Of a stretch of 64,000 nucleotides of DNA, positions 24,562 through 32,050 are shown piece after piece. The notes under the pieces were generated by a model that was given only the letters and a program-made list of their open reading frames with translations, did not search any database and was not told the DNA's origin. Numbering within the stretch: the stretch's first letter is position 1; the number at the start of each line of letters is the position of its first letter. The stretch covers positions 6,386,001 to 6,450,000 of the forward strand of contig NZ_RBKT01000001.1 of NCBI RefSeq assembly GCF_003633685.1. The letters are read 5' to 3'. The position numbers and the translations under genes were made by a program. Source of the stretch: Micromonospora pisi. Its GTDB lineage: Bacteria; Actinomycetota; Actinomycetes; Mycobacteriales; Micromonosporaceae.

Positions 24562-25950
24562 ATGCACATGAATCGACGGATCACGGCGGTCGCGGCGGCG
24601 GCGACCCTCATTCTCACCGTCACCGGAGCGCCCGCCAGTGCCACCTGGAGCCGGACCGGTGCACCGGGCGTCGGCGACGGCTACTTCCCGCTCGCCGGCA
24701 ACGGCGGATACGACGTACGACACTATGGACTGGAAATCCGCTACCAGCCGGCGACCCGGGCGTTCTCCGGGGTGGCCACGATCAGCGCACGGGCGACCGA
24801 GCGGCTCAGCCGGTTCAACCTCGACCTGCGCGGGTTCGACGTACGTTCGGTCACCGTCGACGGGCACTCCGCCCGCTACGACCGGGACGGCCAGGAACTG
24901 CGGATCTCACCGAAGCACGGGTTCTCGACCGGTGAGCGGTTCACCGTCGTGGTGAGGTACGACGGCACCACCGGCCAGCCGACCGACAACGAGGGTGCGC
25001 TCTACGGCTGGGTGTCCACCCCGGACGGCGCCTTCGTGGCGAACGAGCCGGAAGGCGCGTCCACCTGGTACCCGGTCAACGACCACCCCACCGACAAGGC
25101 CAGCTACGACTTCCGGATCACCGTTCCGGAGGGCAAGACGGCGGTGGCCAACGGCGAACTGGTCAGCCAGAAGACCAAGGCGGGCTGGACCACGTTCACC
25201 TGGCGGGCGACCGACCAGATGGCCAGTTACCTCTCCACCGCCTCGGTGGGCGACTACGAACTGCGCCGTAGCAAGGGCCCGAACGGGCTGCCCATCATCG
25301 ACGCGATCGACCGGGACCTGCCGGCCGACGCCGCCGCCGGGTTGGCCCGTACCCCTGAAATGATCAGCTACTTCGCCGGTCTCTTCGGCCGCTACCCGTT
25401 CACCTCCTTCGGGGCGATCGTCGACGACGACACCGATGCCGGGTACGCCCTGGAAACCCAGACCCGACCCATCTACTCGGGCCCGCCGTCGGAGGGTACG
25501 GTCGCGCACGAGCTGGCCCACCAGTGGTTCGGCAACAGTGTGAGCCCGGAGCGCTGGCAGGAGATCTGGCTCAACGAGGGCTTCGCCACGTACGCGGAGT
25601 GGCTCTGGACCGAGCACGTCGGCGGCACCACGGCGGCGGCCCGGTTCGACTCGTACTACGCCCGCCCGGACACCTCCAGCATCTGGAACCCGCCGCCGGG
25701 TGACCCCGGTGCGGACAACCTCTTCGCCGGTTCGGTCTACACCAAGGGCGCGATGACCCTCCAGGCGCTGCGGGAGAAGATCGGCGACCGGGCCTTCTTC
25801 ACCCTGCTGCGCACCTGGTACGCGGCGAACCGCGACGGTACGGTCGGCACCCAGGACCTGGTCCGTCTCGCCGAGAAGGTCTCCGGTCAGCGGTTGCAGT
25901 CCTTCTTCCAGACCTGGATCTACACCCCGGGCAAACCCACCACCTGGTAA
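24562..25950 (+). CDS. secreted M1-family zinc aminopeptidase
   Basis: This 462-residue exported metallopeptidase has a signal peptide to about residue 28 (APASA). The N-terminal beta domain of M1 enzymes precedes the zinc site, with His316, Glu317 and His320 in HELAHQWFG and the third ligand Glu339 in WLNEGFATYAEW. The substrate-binding region before it (DDDTDAGYALETQ) differs from the canonical GAMEN, as in other short bacterial M1 members. The C-terminal helical domain is truncated compared with ERAP/PepN-type enzymes. TAGCGT lies 8 bases before the ATG; an ATG at 24568 is an alternative start. It is likely an extracellular aminopeptidase that works with the neighbouring secreted proteases. 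Confidence 0.93.
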   Translation: MHMNRRITAVAAAATLILTVTGAPASATWSRTGAPGVGDGYFPLAGNGGYDVRHYGLEIRYQPATRAFSGVATISARATERLSRFNLDLRGFDVRSVTVDGHSARYDRDGQELRISPKHGFSTGERFTVVVRYDGTTGQPTDNEGALYGWVSTPDGAFVANEPEGASTWYPVNDHPTDKASYDFRITVPEGKTAVANGELVSQKTKAGWTTFTWRATDQMASYLSTASVGDYELRRSKGPNGLPIIDAIDRDLPADAAAGLARTPEMISYFAGLFGRYPFTSFGAIVDDDTDAGYALETQTRPIYSGPPSEGTVAHELAHQWFGNSVSPERWQEIWLNEGFATYAEWLWTEHVGGTTAAARFDSYYARPDTSSIWNPPPGDPGADNLFAGSVYTKGAMTLQALREKIGDRAFFTLLRTWYAANRDGTVGTQDLVRLAEKVSGQRLQSFFQTWIYTPGKPTTW

Positions 25951-25961
25951 CCCCGCGCTGC

Positions 25962-26018
25962 GTGTAAGGAAGGGCCCCTTGTTAACGCTATGCGTTAACA
26001 AGGGGCCCTTCCTTACAC
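25962..26018. repeat. 57-base palindromic element, GGAAGGGSCCCTTCC family
   Basis: A perfect 27-bp stem with a 3-base loop (25962-25988 and 25992-26018) beginning 12 bases after the M1 peptidase stop. Its outer part contains AAGGAAGGGCCCCTT, the signature of two other elements in this window (36597-36642 and 52236-52281). It may act as a terminator and looks like a REP-type dispersed element. Confidence 0.85.
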
Positions 26019-26032
26019 CGGGAGGCGGGTAA

Positions 26033-26070
26033 CTTAACCGGTTGCGTTCATCGATACATGCCCCTACGCT
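26033..26070 (+). promoter_or_regulatory. promoter and operator of the GH5 glycanase gene
   Basis: TTGCGT (26042-26047), a 17-base spacer and TACGCT (26065-26070) form a reasonable sigma70-type promoter. The CTTAACCGGTT operator-like sequence (26033-26043) abuts and overlaps the -35. The leader to the ATG at 26168 would be about 90 bases. Confidence 0.5.
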
Positions 26071-26167
26071 GATCCCTGCGCCGCAGGAAGCCGGGTGGCA
26101 GCTGCCGGGCAGCAGTTGCCGAACCCTCACGTCCCTCCCCGTCCAGGGGCTCTTCCTGAGGTAGGTC

Positions 26168-27565
26168 ATGAAAACAAGGATCTCTGTCGCCGTCACGGCG
26201 CTGCTCGCCCTCGTCCTTTCCATACTCGCCTTCATCCAGCCGGCGCATGCCGCCGCGGGCTTCACTGTCAGCGGCGGACAACTGCTCGACGCCAACGGCA
26301 ACCCGTTCGTGATGCGCGGGGTGAGCCACGCGCACACGTGGTACCCCAGCCAGACTGGTTCCTTCGCCAGCATCAAGTCGCTCGGCGCGAACACCGTACG
26401 CGTGGTGCTGAGCACCGGGGCCCGTTGGACGCAGAACAGCGCGAGCGATGTCGCCAACGTGATCTCCATCTGCAAGCAGAACCGGTTGATCTGCGTGCTG
26501 GAGGCGCACGACACCACCGGGTACGGGGAGGAGAGCGCGGCGATCACGCTCGATCAGGCGGTGAGTTACTGGATCAGTGTCCAGAGCGCCCTGGCCGGCC
26601 AGGAGCGCTACGTCATTCTCAACATCGGCAACGAGCCGTTCGGCAACAACGCCAGCGTCAGTGCCACCTGGCCGACGGCGACCCGCAACGCCATCACCCG
26701 ACTGCGCGACGCGGGTTTTGACCACACGATCATGGTGGACGCGCCGCACTGGGGTCAGGACTGGCAGTTCATCATGCGTGACAACGCGCAGTCGGTGTTC
26801 AACAGCGACCCGGACCGCAACACGGTCTTCAGTGTCCACATGTACGGCGTCTTCGACACCGCCGCCGAGATCATTGACTACCTCGGTCGGTTCCGCAGCG
26901 CCAACCTGCCGATCGTGGTCGGCGAGTTCGGGCACAACCACTCCGACGGCAACCCGGACGAGGACACGATCATGTCCTACACCCAGGCCAACGGGATCGG
27001 GTACATCGGCTGGTCGTGGAGCGGTAACGGGGGCGGTGTCGAGTATCTCGACATGGTGACGAACTTCGACGCCGGCAGCCTCACCTCGTGGGGCCAGCGG
27101 ATCTTCAACGGGGCCAACGGCATCCAGCAGACCGCCCGTGAGGCGAGCGTCTACAGCGGCAATCCGACGACTCCGCCGACGACGCGCCCGCCGACCACGC
27201 CGCCGACCACCCGGCCGCCGACCACGCCGCCGACCACCCCGCCCAGCACCCCACCTCCGGGTACGCGCAGTTGCACCGCGACGTACGCGATCACCGGCCA
27301 GTGGCAGGGCGGCTTCCAGGGCGACGTACGCGTGACCGCTGGGGGCGCGGCGATCGGCGGCTGGACTGTCACCTGGACCTTCGGCAACGGCCAGACCGTC
27401 AGCCAGTCCTGGAACGCCACGATCACCAGCAGCGGCTCCAACGTGACCGCTCGGAACGTGAGCTGGAACGGCAGCCTGGGCGCGGGTGCGAGCACGAACT
27501 TCGGTTTCCTGGGCAGTTGGAACGGCAACAACGGCGTACCCGTGCTCCGCTGCGCCGCGAGCTAG
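26168..27565 (+). CDS. secreted GH5 glycanase (mannanase/endoglucanase) with CBM2
   Basis: This 465-residue secreted enzyme has a signal peptide to about residue 29 (PAHAAA). A glycoside hydrolase family 5 domain spans about 31-325, with acid/base Glu156 in NIGNEP and nucleophile Glu253 in VVGEFG. A Pro-Thr linker (333-366, repeats of PPTT) and a family 2 carbohydrate-binding module follow (368-465, CTATYAITGQWQGGFQ with the tryptophans of a cellulose-binding face and a Cys pair). The domain is most like beta-mannanases (subfamily 8) but endoglucanase activity is possible. TTCCTGAGGTAGGTC precedes the ATG. Its promoter is overlapped by an AACCGGTT operator. It degrades plant polysaccharide. 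Confidence 0.93.
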   Translation: MKTRISVAVTALLALVLSILAFIQPAHAAAGFTVSGGQLLDANGNPFVMRGVSHAHTWYPSQTGSFASIKSLGANTVRVVLSTGARWTQNSASDVANVISICKQNRLICVLEAHDTTGYGEESAAITLDQAVSYWISVQSALAGQERYVILNIGNEPFGNNASVSATWPTATRNAITRLRDAGFDHTIMVDAPHWGQDWQFIMRDNAQSVFNSDPDRNTVFSVHMYGVFDTAAEIIDYLGRFRSANLPIVVGEFGHNHSDGNPDEDTIMSYTQANGIGYIGWSWSGNGGGVEYLDMVTNFDAGSLTSWGQRIFNGANGIQQTAREASVYSGNPTTPPTTRPPTTPPTTRPPTTPPTTPPSTPPPGTRSCTATYAITGQWQGGFQGDVRVTAGGAAIGGWTVTWTFGNGQTVSQSWNATITSSGSNVTARNVSWNGSLGAGASTNFGFLGSWNGNNGVPVLRCAAS

Positions 27566-27650
27566 GGCGCCGCCGGGGTGCGGCGCGCCGCACCCCAACT
27601 TCGTGAACGGGTTCTCGTGACACCGGCCGGGGTATCCCCGGTTCGGTCAT

Positions 27651-27686
27651 CGGTGGCCGGGTCCATTTCCGTGGACCCGGCCACCG
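27651..27686 (+). terminator. hairpin after the GH5 gene
   Basis: A perfect 15-bp stem (27651-27665 with 27672-27686, arm CGGTGGCCGGGTCCA) with a 6-base loop, 86 bases after the stop codon. Confidence 0.8.
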
Positions 27687-28194
27687 TCGTGTATCGGATA
27701 GCTCCGAGGGGCGATTTACGGTTGTTGCCGCGGCGTTTGTACGGCTCGAACTCGTCTCCCTATTTGCCGTGGGCGTGACCTGATTCGCCCGTGGGTGCAA
27801 CGTGTTGAACATGAATGATCACGTCCGGCGAATCTCTTTCCGGAAGGGGCGACTTCTACTGTCCCGATGGGATTTAACGCCTTGTCGCGGATCTGACACG
27901 GTATACCCGCTTAATGGCGTTGCGGCGTCCTTCCCTCTCTGTAATTGTCTCTCTACAGTGAGCGATATCGGCAGGTGGAAGTGGTGGAGCGTCGCAGGGG
28001 GTGTCGAGTCGAGAAACGTCCGGGGAGCCTGAATCGGCGACCGGTTGATGACCGGCTCTTGGCGCCACCGATGGCGAAGACCACGGAACCTCGCCGCGAT
28101 CAGATCGAATATCCAGCTCGGACCGAGGGGTCCGGAGCCGAATACTGCCGTGCTCAATTCGAGCCCGGGTACATGAGGGAAAGGGAGTTCCCGA
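27687..28194. other. gene-free leader region before the V8-like protease
   Basis: About 500 bases without a convincing gene. The stretch 27780-28000 is unusually AT rich for this window and holds a TATACC (27902-27907) that may be a -10 element for the rightward protease gene; a long 5' leader would result. Weak inverted repeat CTGTA-N10-TACAG at 27939-27958. I recognise no riboswitch. Confidence 0.4.
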
Positions 28195-29169
28195 ATGAAC
28201 ACAAGAAATGGACTGGGTCGGACCTGGCTGCGCGGAATGACGGTGGCGGTGACCGTACTGGCGACCGGCCTGACGGTCGCCACGGCGCCGGCCAGTGCGG
28301 CGCCAGGGTCGGCACGTCCGGACACACCGGTCGCGAGCGACGGGTCACGTGTCTCGGTGTCGAGCCGGGCGGCGGTCGGCGGCACCTCCGGGTTCGCCGG
28401 CACCGGCAAGATGGTAGGGGCCAACCTGTCCGCGCCGAGCGGTTCGTCGGCGACGGCTCTCGGTACGGAGTCGATCTTCGGTCCGGACAACCGGATCCGG
28501 ATCAACCCGACCACCTCCTTCCCGGCCCGTGCGGTCGTCATGATCACGCGGAACGGCAACGCGCACTGCACCGGCTGGATGTACGGGCCGGACATCGTCG
28601 CCACCGCCGGTCACTGCGTGCACAGCGGCGGTAGTGGAGGTTCGTGGTACACCGGTCAGCTCACCATCTGGCCGGCGCGCAACGGTTCCTCCGCCCCGTA
28701 CGGTTCGTGTGGGGTCCGGCAGCTCTACTCGGTGACCGGCTGGACGGTCAGCGGGGACGAGGCGTACGACTACGCCGCGATCAAGCTCAACTGCACGATC
28801 GGCTACAGCACCGGCTGGTTCGGCTACTGGTGGCAGGCGGCGAGCCTCGCCGGTGCCAGCACCCTGATCAACGGGTACCCGGGTGAGAAGCCTTTCGGTG
28901 AGCAGTGGCGGGGCGACTCGGTGGCTCGCACCGTCGCGGTCAGCCAGGCGAACCAGATCTTCTACAGCAACGACACCACCGGTGGTATGAGTGGCAGCCC
29001 GGTCTACCAGAACCGGGCCGCGGGCAGCCCATGGTGCACGGGTTACTGCTCGATGGGGATCCACGCCTACGGCTTCCCGCACAGCGGCTACCCGCACAAC
29101 ACGTACAACCACGGGACCCGCATCACCGAGGCGAGGTTCAACAACATGCAGGCATGGAAGGCTGCCTGA
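28195..29169 (+). CDS. secreted V8-like (glutamyl endopeptidase-type) S1 protease
   Basis: This 324-residue serine protease has a Sec signal peptide ending near residue 36 (APASAA), then a propeptide to about 95. The trypsin-fold domain resembles the V8/glutamyl endopeptidase branch. The triad is visible: His140 in ATAGHCV, Asp192 in DEAYDYAAIKL and Ser267 in TTGGMSGSPV. NTYNHGTRIT at the end is typical of the group. AAAGGGAG precedes the ATG. It should cleave after acidic residues, but the specificity is inferred from the subfamily. A hairpin terminator follows at once. Confidence 0.92.
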   Translation: MNTRNGLGRTWLRGMTVAVTVLATGLTVATAPASAAPGSARPDTPVASDGSRVSVSSRAAVGGTSGFAGTGKMVGANLSAPSGSSATALGTESIFGPDNRIRINPTTSFPARAVVMITRNGNAHCTGWMYGPDIVATAGHCVHSGGSGGSWYTGQLTIWPARNGSSAPYGSCGVRQLYSVTGWTVSGDEAYDYAAIKLNCTIGYSTGWFGYWWQAASLAGASTLINGYPGEKPFGEQWRGDSVARTVAVSQANQIFYSNDTTGGMSGSPVYQNRAAGSPWCTGYCSMGIHAYGFPHSGYPHNTYNHGTRITEARFNNMQAWKAA

Positions 29170-29178
29170 CCGATCGAG

Positions 29179-29208
29179 CGGGTGGGCCGGGGCTTCCCGG
29201 CCCACCCG
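29179..29208 (+). terminator. hairpin after the V8-like protease
   Basis: A perfect 13-bp stem (29179-29191 with 29196-29208, arm CGGGTGGGCCGGG) with a 4-base loop, 10 bases after the stop, followed by TTTGTGT. Confidence 0.85.
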
Positions 29209-29311
29209 TTTGTGTGCCACGCGTACGGAGATGCCTACTTTCCGTCGTGGAGACGGAACCGGTGTGACCGCCCGTGCGTCAGATGGTCCAGATCGTTATA
29301 AGGAGCTACCA

Positions 29312-29752
29312 ATGCGGTCAACTCGTGCACGTGCACTCGTCTCCGTCGTCTTTGTTGTCGCTGTGCTGTCCGCCTGCGCCCAGCCGTCGGCCACCGCACC
29401 CGGAGCGCCCGGCGCGCCGAACGGCGACTCGCCGGTCTCCGCGTCCAGCCACCCGGCGGATCCCGCTGCCGCCACCAACCGGGGCACCGTCACCGGCCGG
29501 GTCGTGGGCGCCGACGGTTCACCGGTCGCCGGTGTCGTGGTCCAGCCCAAATCCCTGGAGAGCCCCGCTCGTCCGATCCCGGAACTGGTGGTCACCACCG
29601 ACAAGCAGGGCACCTTCCAGTGGACCCTGGAGCCGGGCAGGTACGAGTTCCAGGTCCAGCCCGTCGGGGCCTCGACCACGGTCCGGGCCGCGCCACAGGC
29701 CACCACCGTGACCGTCGGTCAGACGGTCACGCTCGACCTCAGGCTCGGCTGA
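29312..29752 (+). CDS. lipoprotein with carboxypeptidase-regulatory-like domain
   Basis: This 146-residue lipoprotein has a basic N-terminus, a hydrophobic segment and the lipobox VLSAC, with acylated Cys22. A Pro/Ala/Ser linker leads to a single beta-sandwich of the CarboxypepD_reg type (GTVTGRVVGADGSPVAGVVV, then GTFQWTLEPGRYEFQVQP and VTVGQTVTLDLRLG). AAGGAG stands 7 bases before the ATG. These domains are structural or transthyretin-like and carry no catalysis. Function unknown. Confidence 0.82.
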   Translation: MRSTRARALVSVVFVVAVLSACAQPSATAPGAPGAPNGDSPVSASSHPADPAAATNRGTVTGRVVGADGSPVAGVVVQPKSLESPARPIPELVVTTDKQGTFQWTLEPGRYEFQVQPVGASTTVRAAPQATTVTVGQTVTLDLRLG

Positions 29753-29947
29753 CCCGTCGAGGAGCAGCGCCGACACCGTCAACGGCCCTGGCGTCGCGTC
29801 CGCACGCCGTGACAGGTCCGTGTATTGAACCGATTTCATGTCCGGACACGTGCGGGTGATGTTCCGACTGCTCTCAGCGATCTCACAGGGACGACCACTA
29901 CTGTTCGGTACGTCGTACGTCGATCCACCGTGGATGGTGTCAAGCCA

Positions 29948-30895
29948 ATGGTCTTCAAGAAGATGTTAAGCGCACTCGGGGTCGGTGGGCCGAGCGTGGA
30001 CACGGTGCTGTCCAACCCCAACACCCGCCCGGGCCTGGTGCTCGAGGGCCAGGTGAACCTGCGGGGTGGGGACGCCGCCGCGAACATCGAACACATCAGC
30101 CTTTCCCTGGTCACCCGGGTCGAGATGGAGTCCGGCGACAGCGAGTACGCCGGCACGATGGAGTTCCACCGGCTGCCGGTGACCGGCGCGCTCCAGCTCG
30201 CCGCCGGCCAGCAGCTCAGCATCCCGTTCCAGCTTCCGGTGCCGTGGGAAACCCCGATCACCGACGTCTACGGTCAGCGCCTGCACGGGATGACCATGGG
30301 CCTGCGTACCGAGCTCGCGATCGCGCGGGCGGTGGACAAGGGCGACCTCGACCAGGTGTCGGTGCACCCGCTGCCGGTCCACGAGCGGATTCTGGACGCG
30401 TTCAACCAGCTTGGGTTCCGGTTCAAGAACGCCGACCTGGAGCGCGGCCACATCCACGGCGTGCAGCAGACGCTCCCGTTCTACCAGGAGATCGAGTTCT
30501 TCGCCGCGCCGCAGTACTCGAACGTCGTACGCGAGGTCGAGCTCACCTTCGTCACCAACCAGTACAGCGTCGACGTGATCATCGAGTGCGACAAGCGGGG
30601 CGGCTTCTTCACCGGGGGCCACGACAGCTTCGGCCGCTACTCCGTCCAGCACGCCGGGGTCGAGTCGGTCGACTGGGTCCGGGTGGTCGACGGCTGGCTC
30701 AACCAGACGATCTCGGGCTACGGCAGCCGGGCCAAGCAGGGCGGTCACGGCGGCTACGGGCACGGGCACCGTGGCGGCGGCATGGGTGGCGCGGTCGCCG
30801 GTGCGGCGCTCGGCTTCGGTGGCGGTCTGCTCGCCGGTGAGCTGCTCGAGGACGCCTTCGGCGGCGACGACGGCGGCGACTTCGGCGGCGAGTGA
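29948..30895 (+). CDS. Spo0M-family sporulation-control protein
   Basis: This 315-residue protein of the Spo0M/arrestin-like family has two beta-sandwich lobes across residues 1-250 (VFKKMLSALGVGGPSVDTVL start, INIEH-type strands, WETPITDVYGQ). It continues into a Gly/His-rich region (255-275) and a glycine-rich hydrophobic segment (276-305) like those that anchor to membranes, and ends acidic (GGDDGGDFGGE). In Bacillus, Spo0M influences sporulation and cell shape; here it fits a sporulating actinomycete. The start is not certain: GTG 29936 is an in-frame alternative, and there is no strong ribosome site. Confidence 0.88.
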   Translation: MVFKKMLSALGVGGPSVDTVLSNPNTRPGLVLEGQVNLRGGDAAANIEHISLSLVTRVEMESGDSEYAGTMEFHRLPVTGALQLAAGQQLSIPFQLPVPWETPITDVYGQRLHGMTMGLRTELAIARAVDKGDLDQVSVHPLPVHERILDAFNQLGFRFKNADLERGHIHGVQQTLPFYQEIEFFAAPQYSNVVREVELTFVTNQYSVDVIIECDKRGGFFTGGHDSFGRYSVQHAGVESVDWVRVVDGWLNQTISGYGSRAKQGGHGGYGHGHRGGGMGGAVAGAALGFGGGLLAGELLEDAFGGDDGGDFGGE

Positions 30896-30928
30896 GCGAG
30901 AGACCGGTACGCCGGTCGAAATGACGAT

Positions 30929-30969
30929 GGTGCCGCGGTCGCCAGGGAGAACCTGACGACCGCGGCACC
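30929..30969 (+). terminator. hairpin after the Spo0M-like gene
   Basis: A perfect 13-bp stem (30929-30941 with 30957-30969, arm GGTGCCGCGGTCG) with a 15-base loop, between convergent genes. Confidence 0.7.
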
Positions 30970-31035
30970 GTGATGCTCAGGGGTTACCCGCTTCCGGTCG
31001 GTGCCGGAAGTCCGTACGGCTGGGCACTACCGGAG

Positions 31036-31440
31036 TTACCGGTTACCGCCGCGCCGCCACGAGTTACCCGCCTTCGCGATACCACGGCTCAGCATGTAAC
31101 CGATGCTCAGCAGGGCGATGAAGAACCACGCCCGGTCGGCCCGGAACACGTCGAGGCCCGCGTTGTCATCCCCGATGATCACCGAGGCGGCGATGACACC
31201 ACCCACGGCCAGCAGGAACACGTAGAACTCGGTTGTCAGGAACGCGGGCTTGGTTTCGCTGCCCGGCTTCCGGTCACCACGCCGGCCCGACATCATCTGC
31301 TGGTCCGAGACCATCTGTCGGCTCGACATGTCGTCCTGCATGTAGGAGCCCTGCATATTCTGCTGGTCCGACATGGGTCGGTTCATCGTCGGCTGATCCG
31401 ACATCCGCTGCGACGACCTGGACGGAGTCTGCGTACTCAT
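31036..31440 (-). CDS. small membrane protein with Met/Gln/Ser-rich repeat N-terminus
   Basis: This 134-residue protein begins with about 60 residues of low-complexity sequence in which MSDQ-like tetrapeptides recur (MSDQPT, MSDQQN, VSDQQM). A basic stretch (RRGDRKPGSETK) and two membrane helices follow, about 69-87 (YVFLLAVGGVIAASVII) and 102-121 (WFFIALLSIGYMLSRGIA), with a basic tail. AGGAGG stands 5 bases before the ATG. It belongs to a type of small actinobacterial membrane protein of unknown function. The N-terminal repeat could bind a partner or a metal through Met; that is speculation. Confidence 0.75.
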   Translation of the reverse strand: MSTQTPSRSSQRMSDQPTMNRPMSDQQNMQGSYMQDDMSSRQMVSDQQMMSGRRGDRKPGSETKPAFLTTEFYVFLLAVGGVIAASVIIGDDNAGLDVFRADRAWFFIALLSIGYMLSRGIAKAGNSWRRGGNR

Positions 31441-31664
31441 CTTTTCCTCCTCAGGATTCGATGAGGCTTTCGGCGCCCCCTCGGCCGCAGTCCGATCTCG
31501 GCCCACGGTGAGGGCGGCACCACCTGGCTACCCGAGCCACTTCCCGGCAAACGAAAAACCTGGTCAGCCGGTGTCCCCGGCGCTGGCGCACGCGCGGACC
31601 GTTTAGGCCCGCACCGCGCGGGCAGGCAGACGGGTACGGATGACATCCCACGAGGTGGTGTGAA

Positions 31665-32048
31665 GTGCGCGGAGACGACGAGAAGCGGAAATCCACCCGC
31701 CAGGCCCAGGAACGGGTCGGCCGGGGCGAATACGGCTCACCGGACGAGGTGACCCTACCGACCGACGGCGAGCACGAGGCCCGTCAAGAGGACTGGCAGG
31801 ACCCGGCGGACGCCCGTACCGACACCGGGGTCTTCCGGGACGGCGGCCCCACCCGGACACCACGGGGCATGGTGACCACCACCGGGGGCACCGCCGGCCC
31901 GGCGAGTGTCCGCCGGACCGGTCCGCCACGGGGCAAGGGAAAGGTGGCCCCGACCACCACAGGTGACGCCACCACCGGCGGGATGAGCACCCCCGTCGGT
32001 GGGTCGACCAGCGACCAGTCAGGCGACGCCAGTCAGGCGGGTAGGTAA
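31665..32048 (+). CDS. hydrophilic disordered protein, function unknown
   Basis: This 127-residue, highly charged, Gly/Thr/Asp/Arg-rich protein has no membrane segment and no recognisable domain; it is probably intrinsically disordered. Start GTG 31665 has GAGGTGG upstream. Its stop lies 2 bases from the stop of the convergent HelD-like gene. The coding case rests on codon usage in frame and a ribosome site, so it is moderate. It is divergent from the small MSDQ-repeat membrane protein. Confidence 0.55.
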   Translation: MRGDDEKRKSTRQAQERVGRGEYGSPDEVTLPTDGEHEARQEDWQDPADARTDTGVFRDGGPTRTPRGMVTTTGGTAGPASVRRTGPPRGKGKVAPTTTGDATTGGMSTPVGGSTSDQSGDASQAGR

Positions 32049-32050
32049 CC

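Noticed and set aside
27165-27265. Short tandem DNA repeats in the GH5 gene that could look like a microsatellite or CRISPR fragment
   Set aside because: They encode the Pro-Thr linker between catalytic domain and CBM2; this is ordinary linker repetition.
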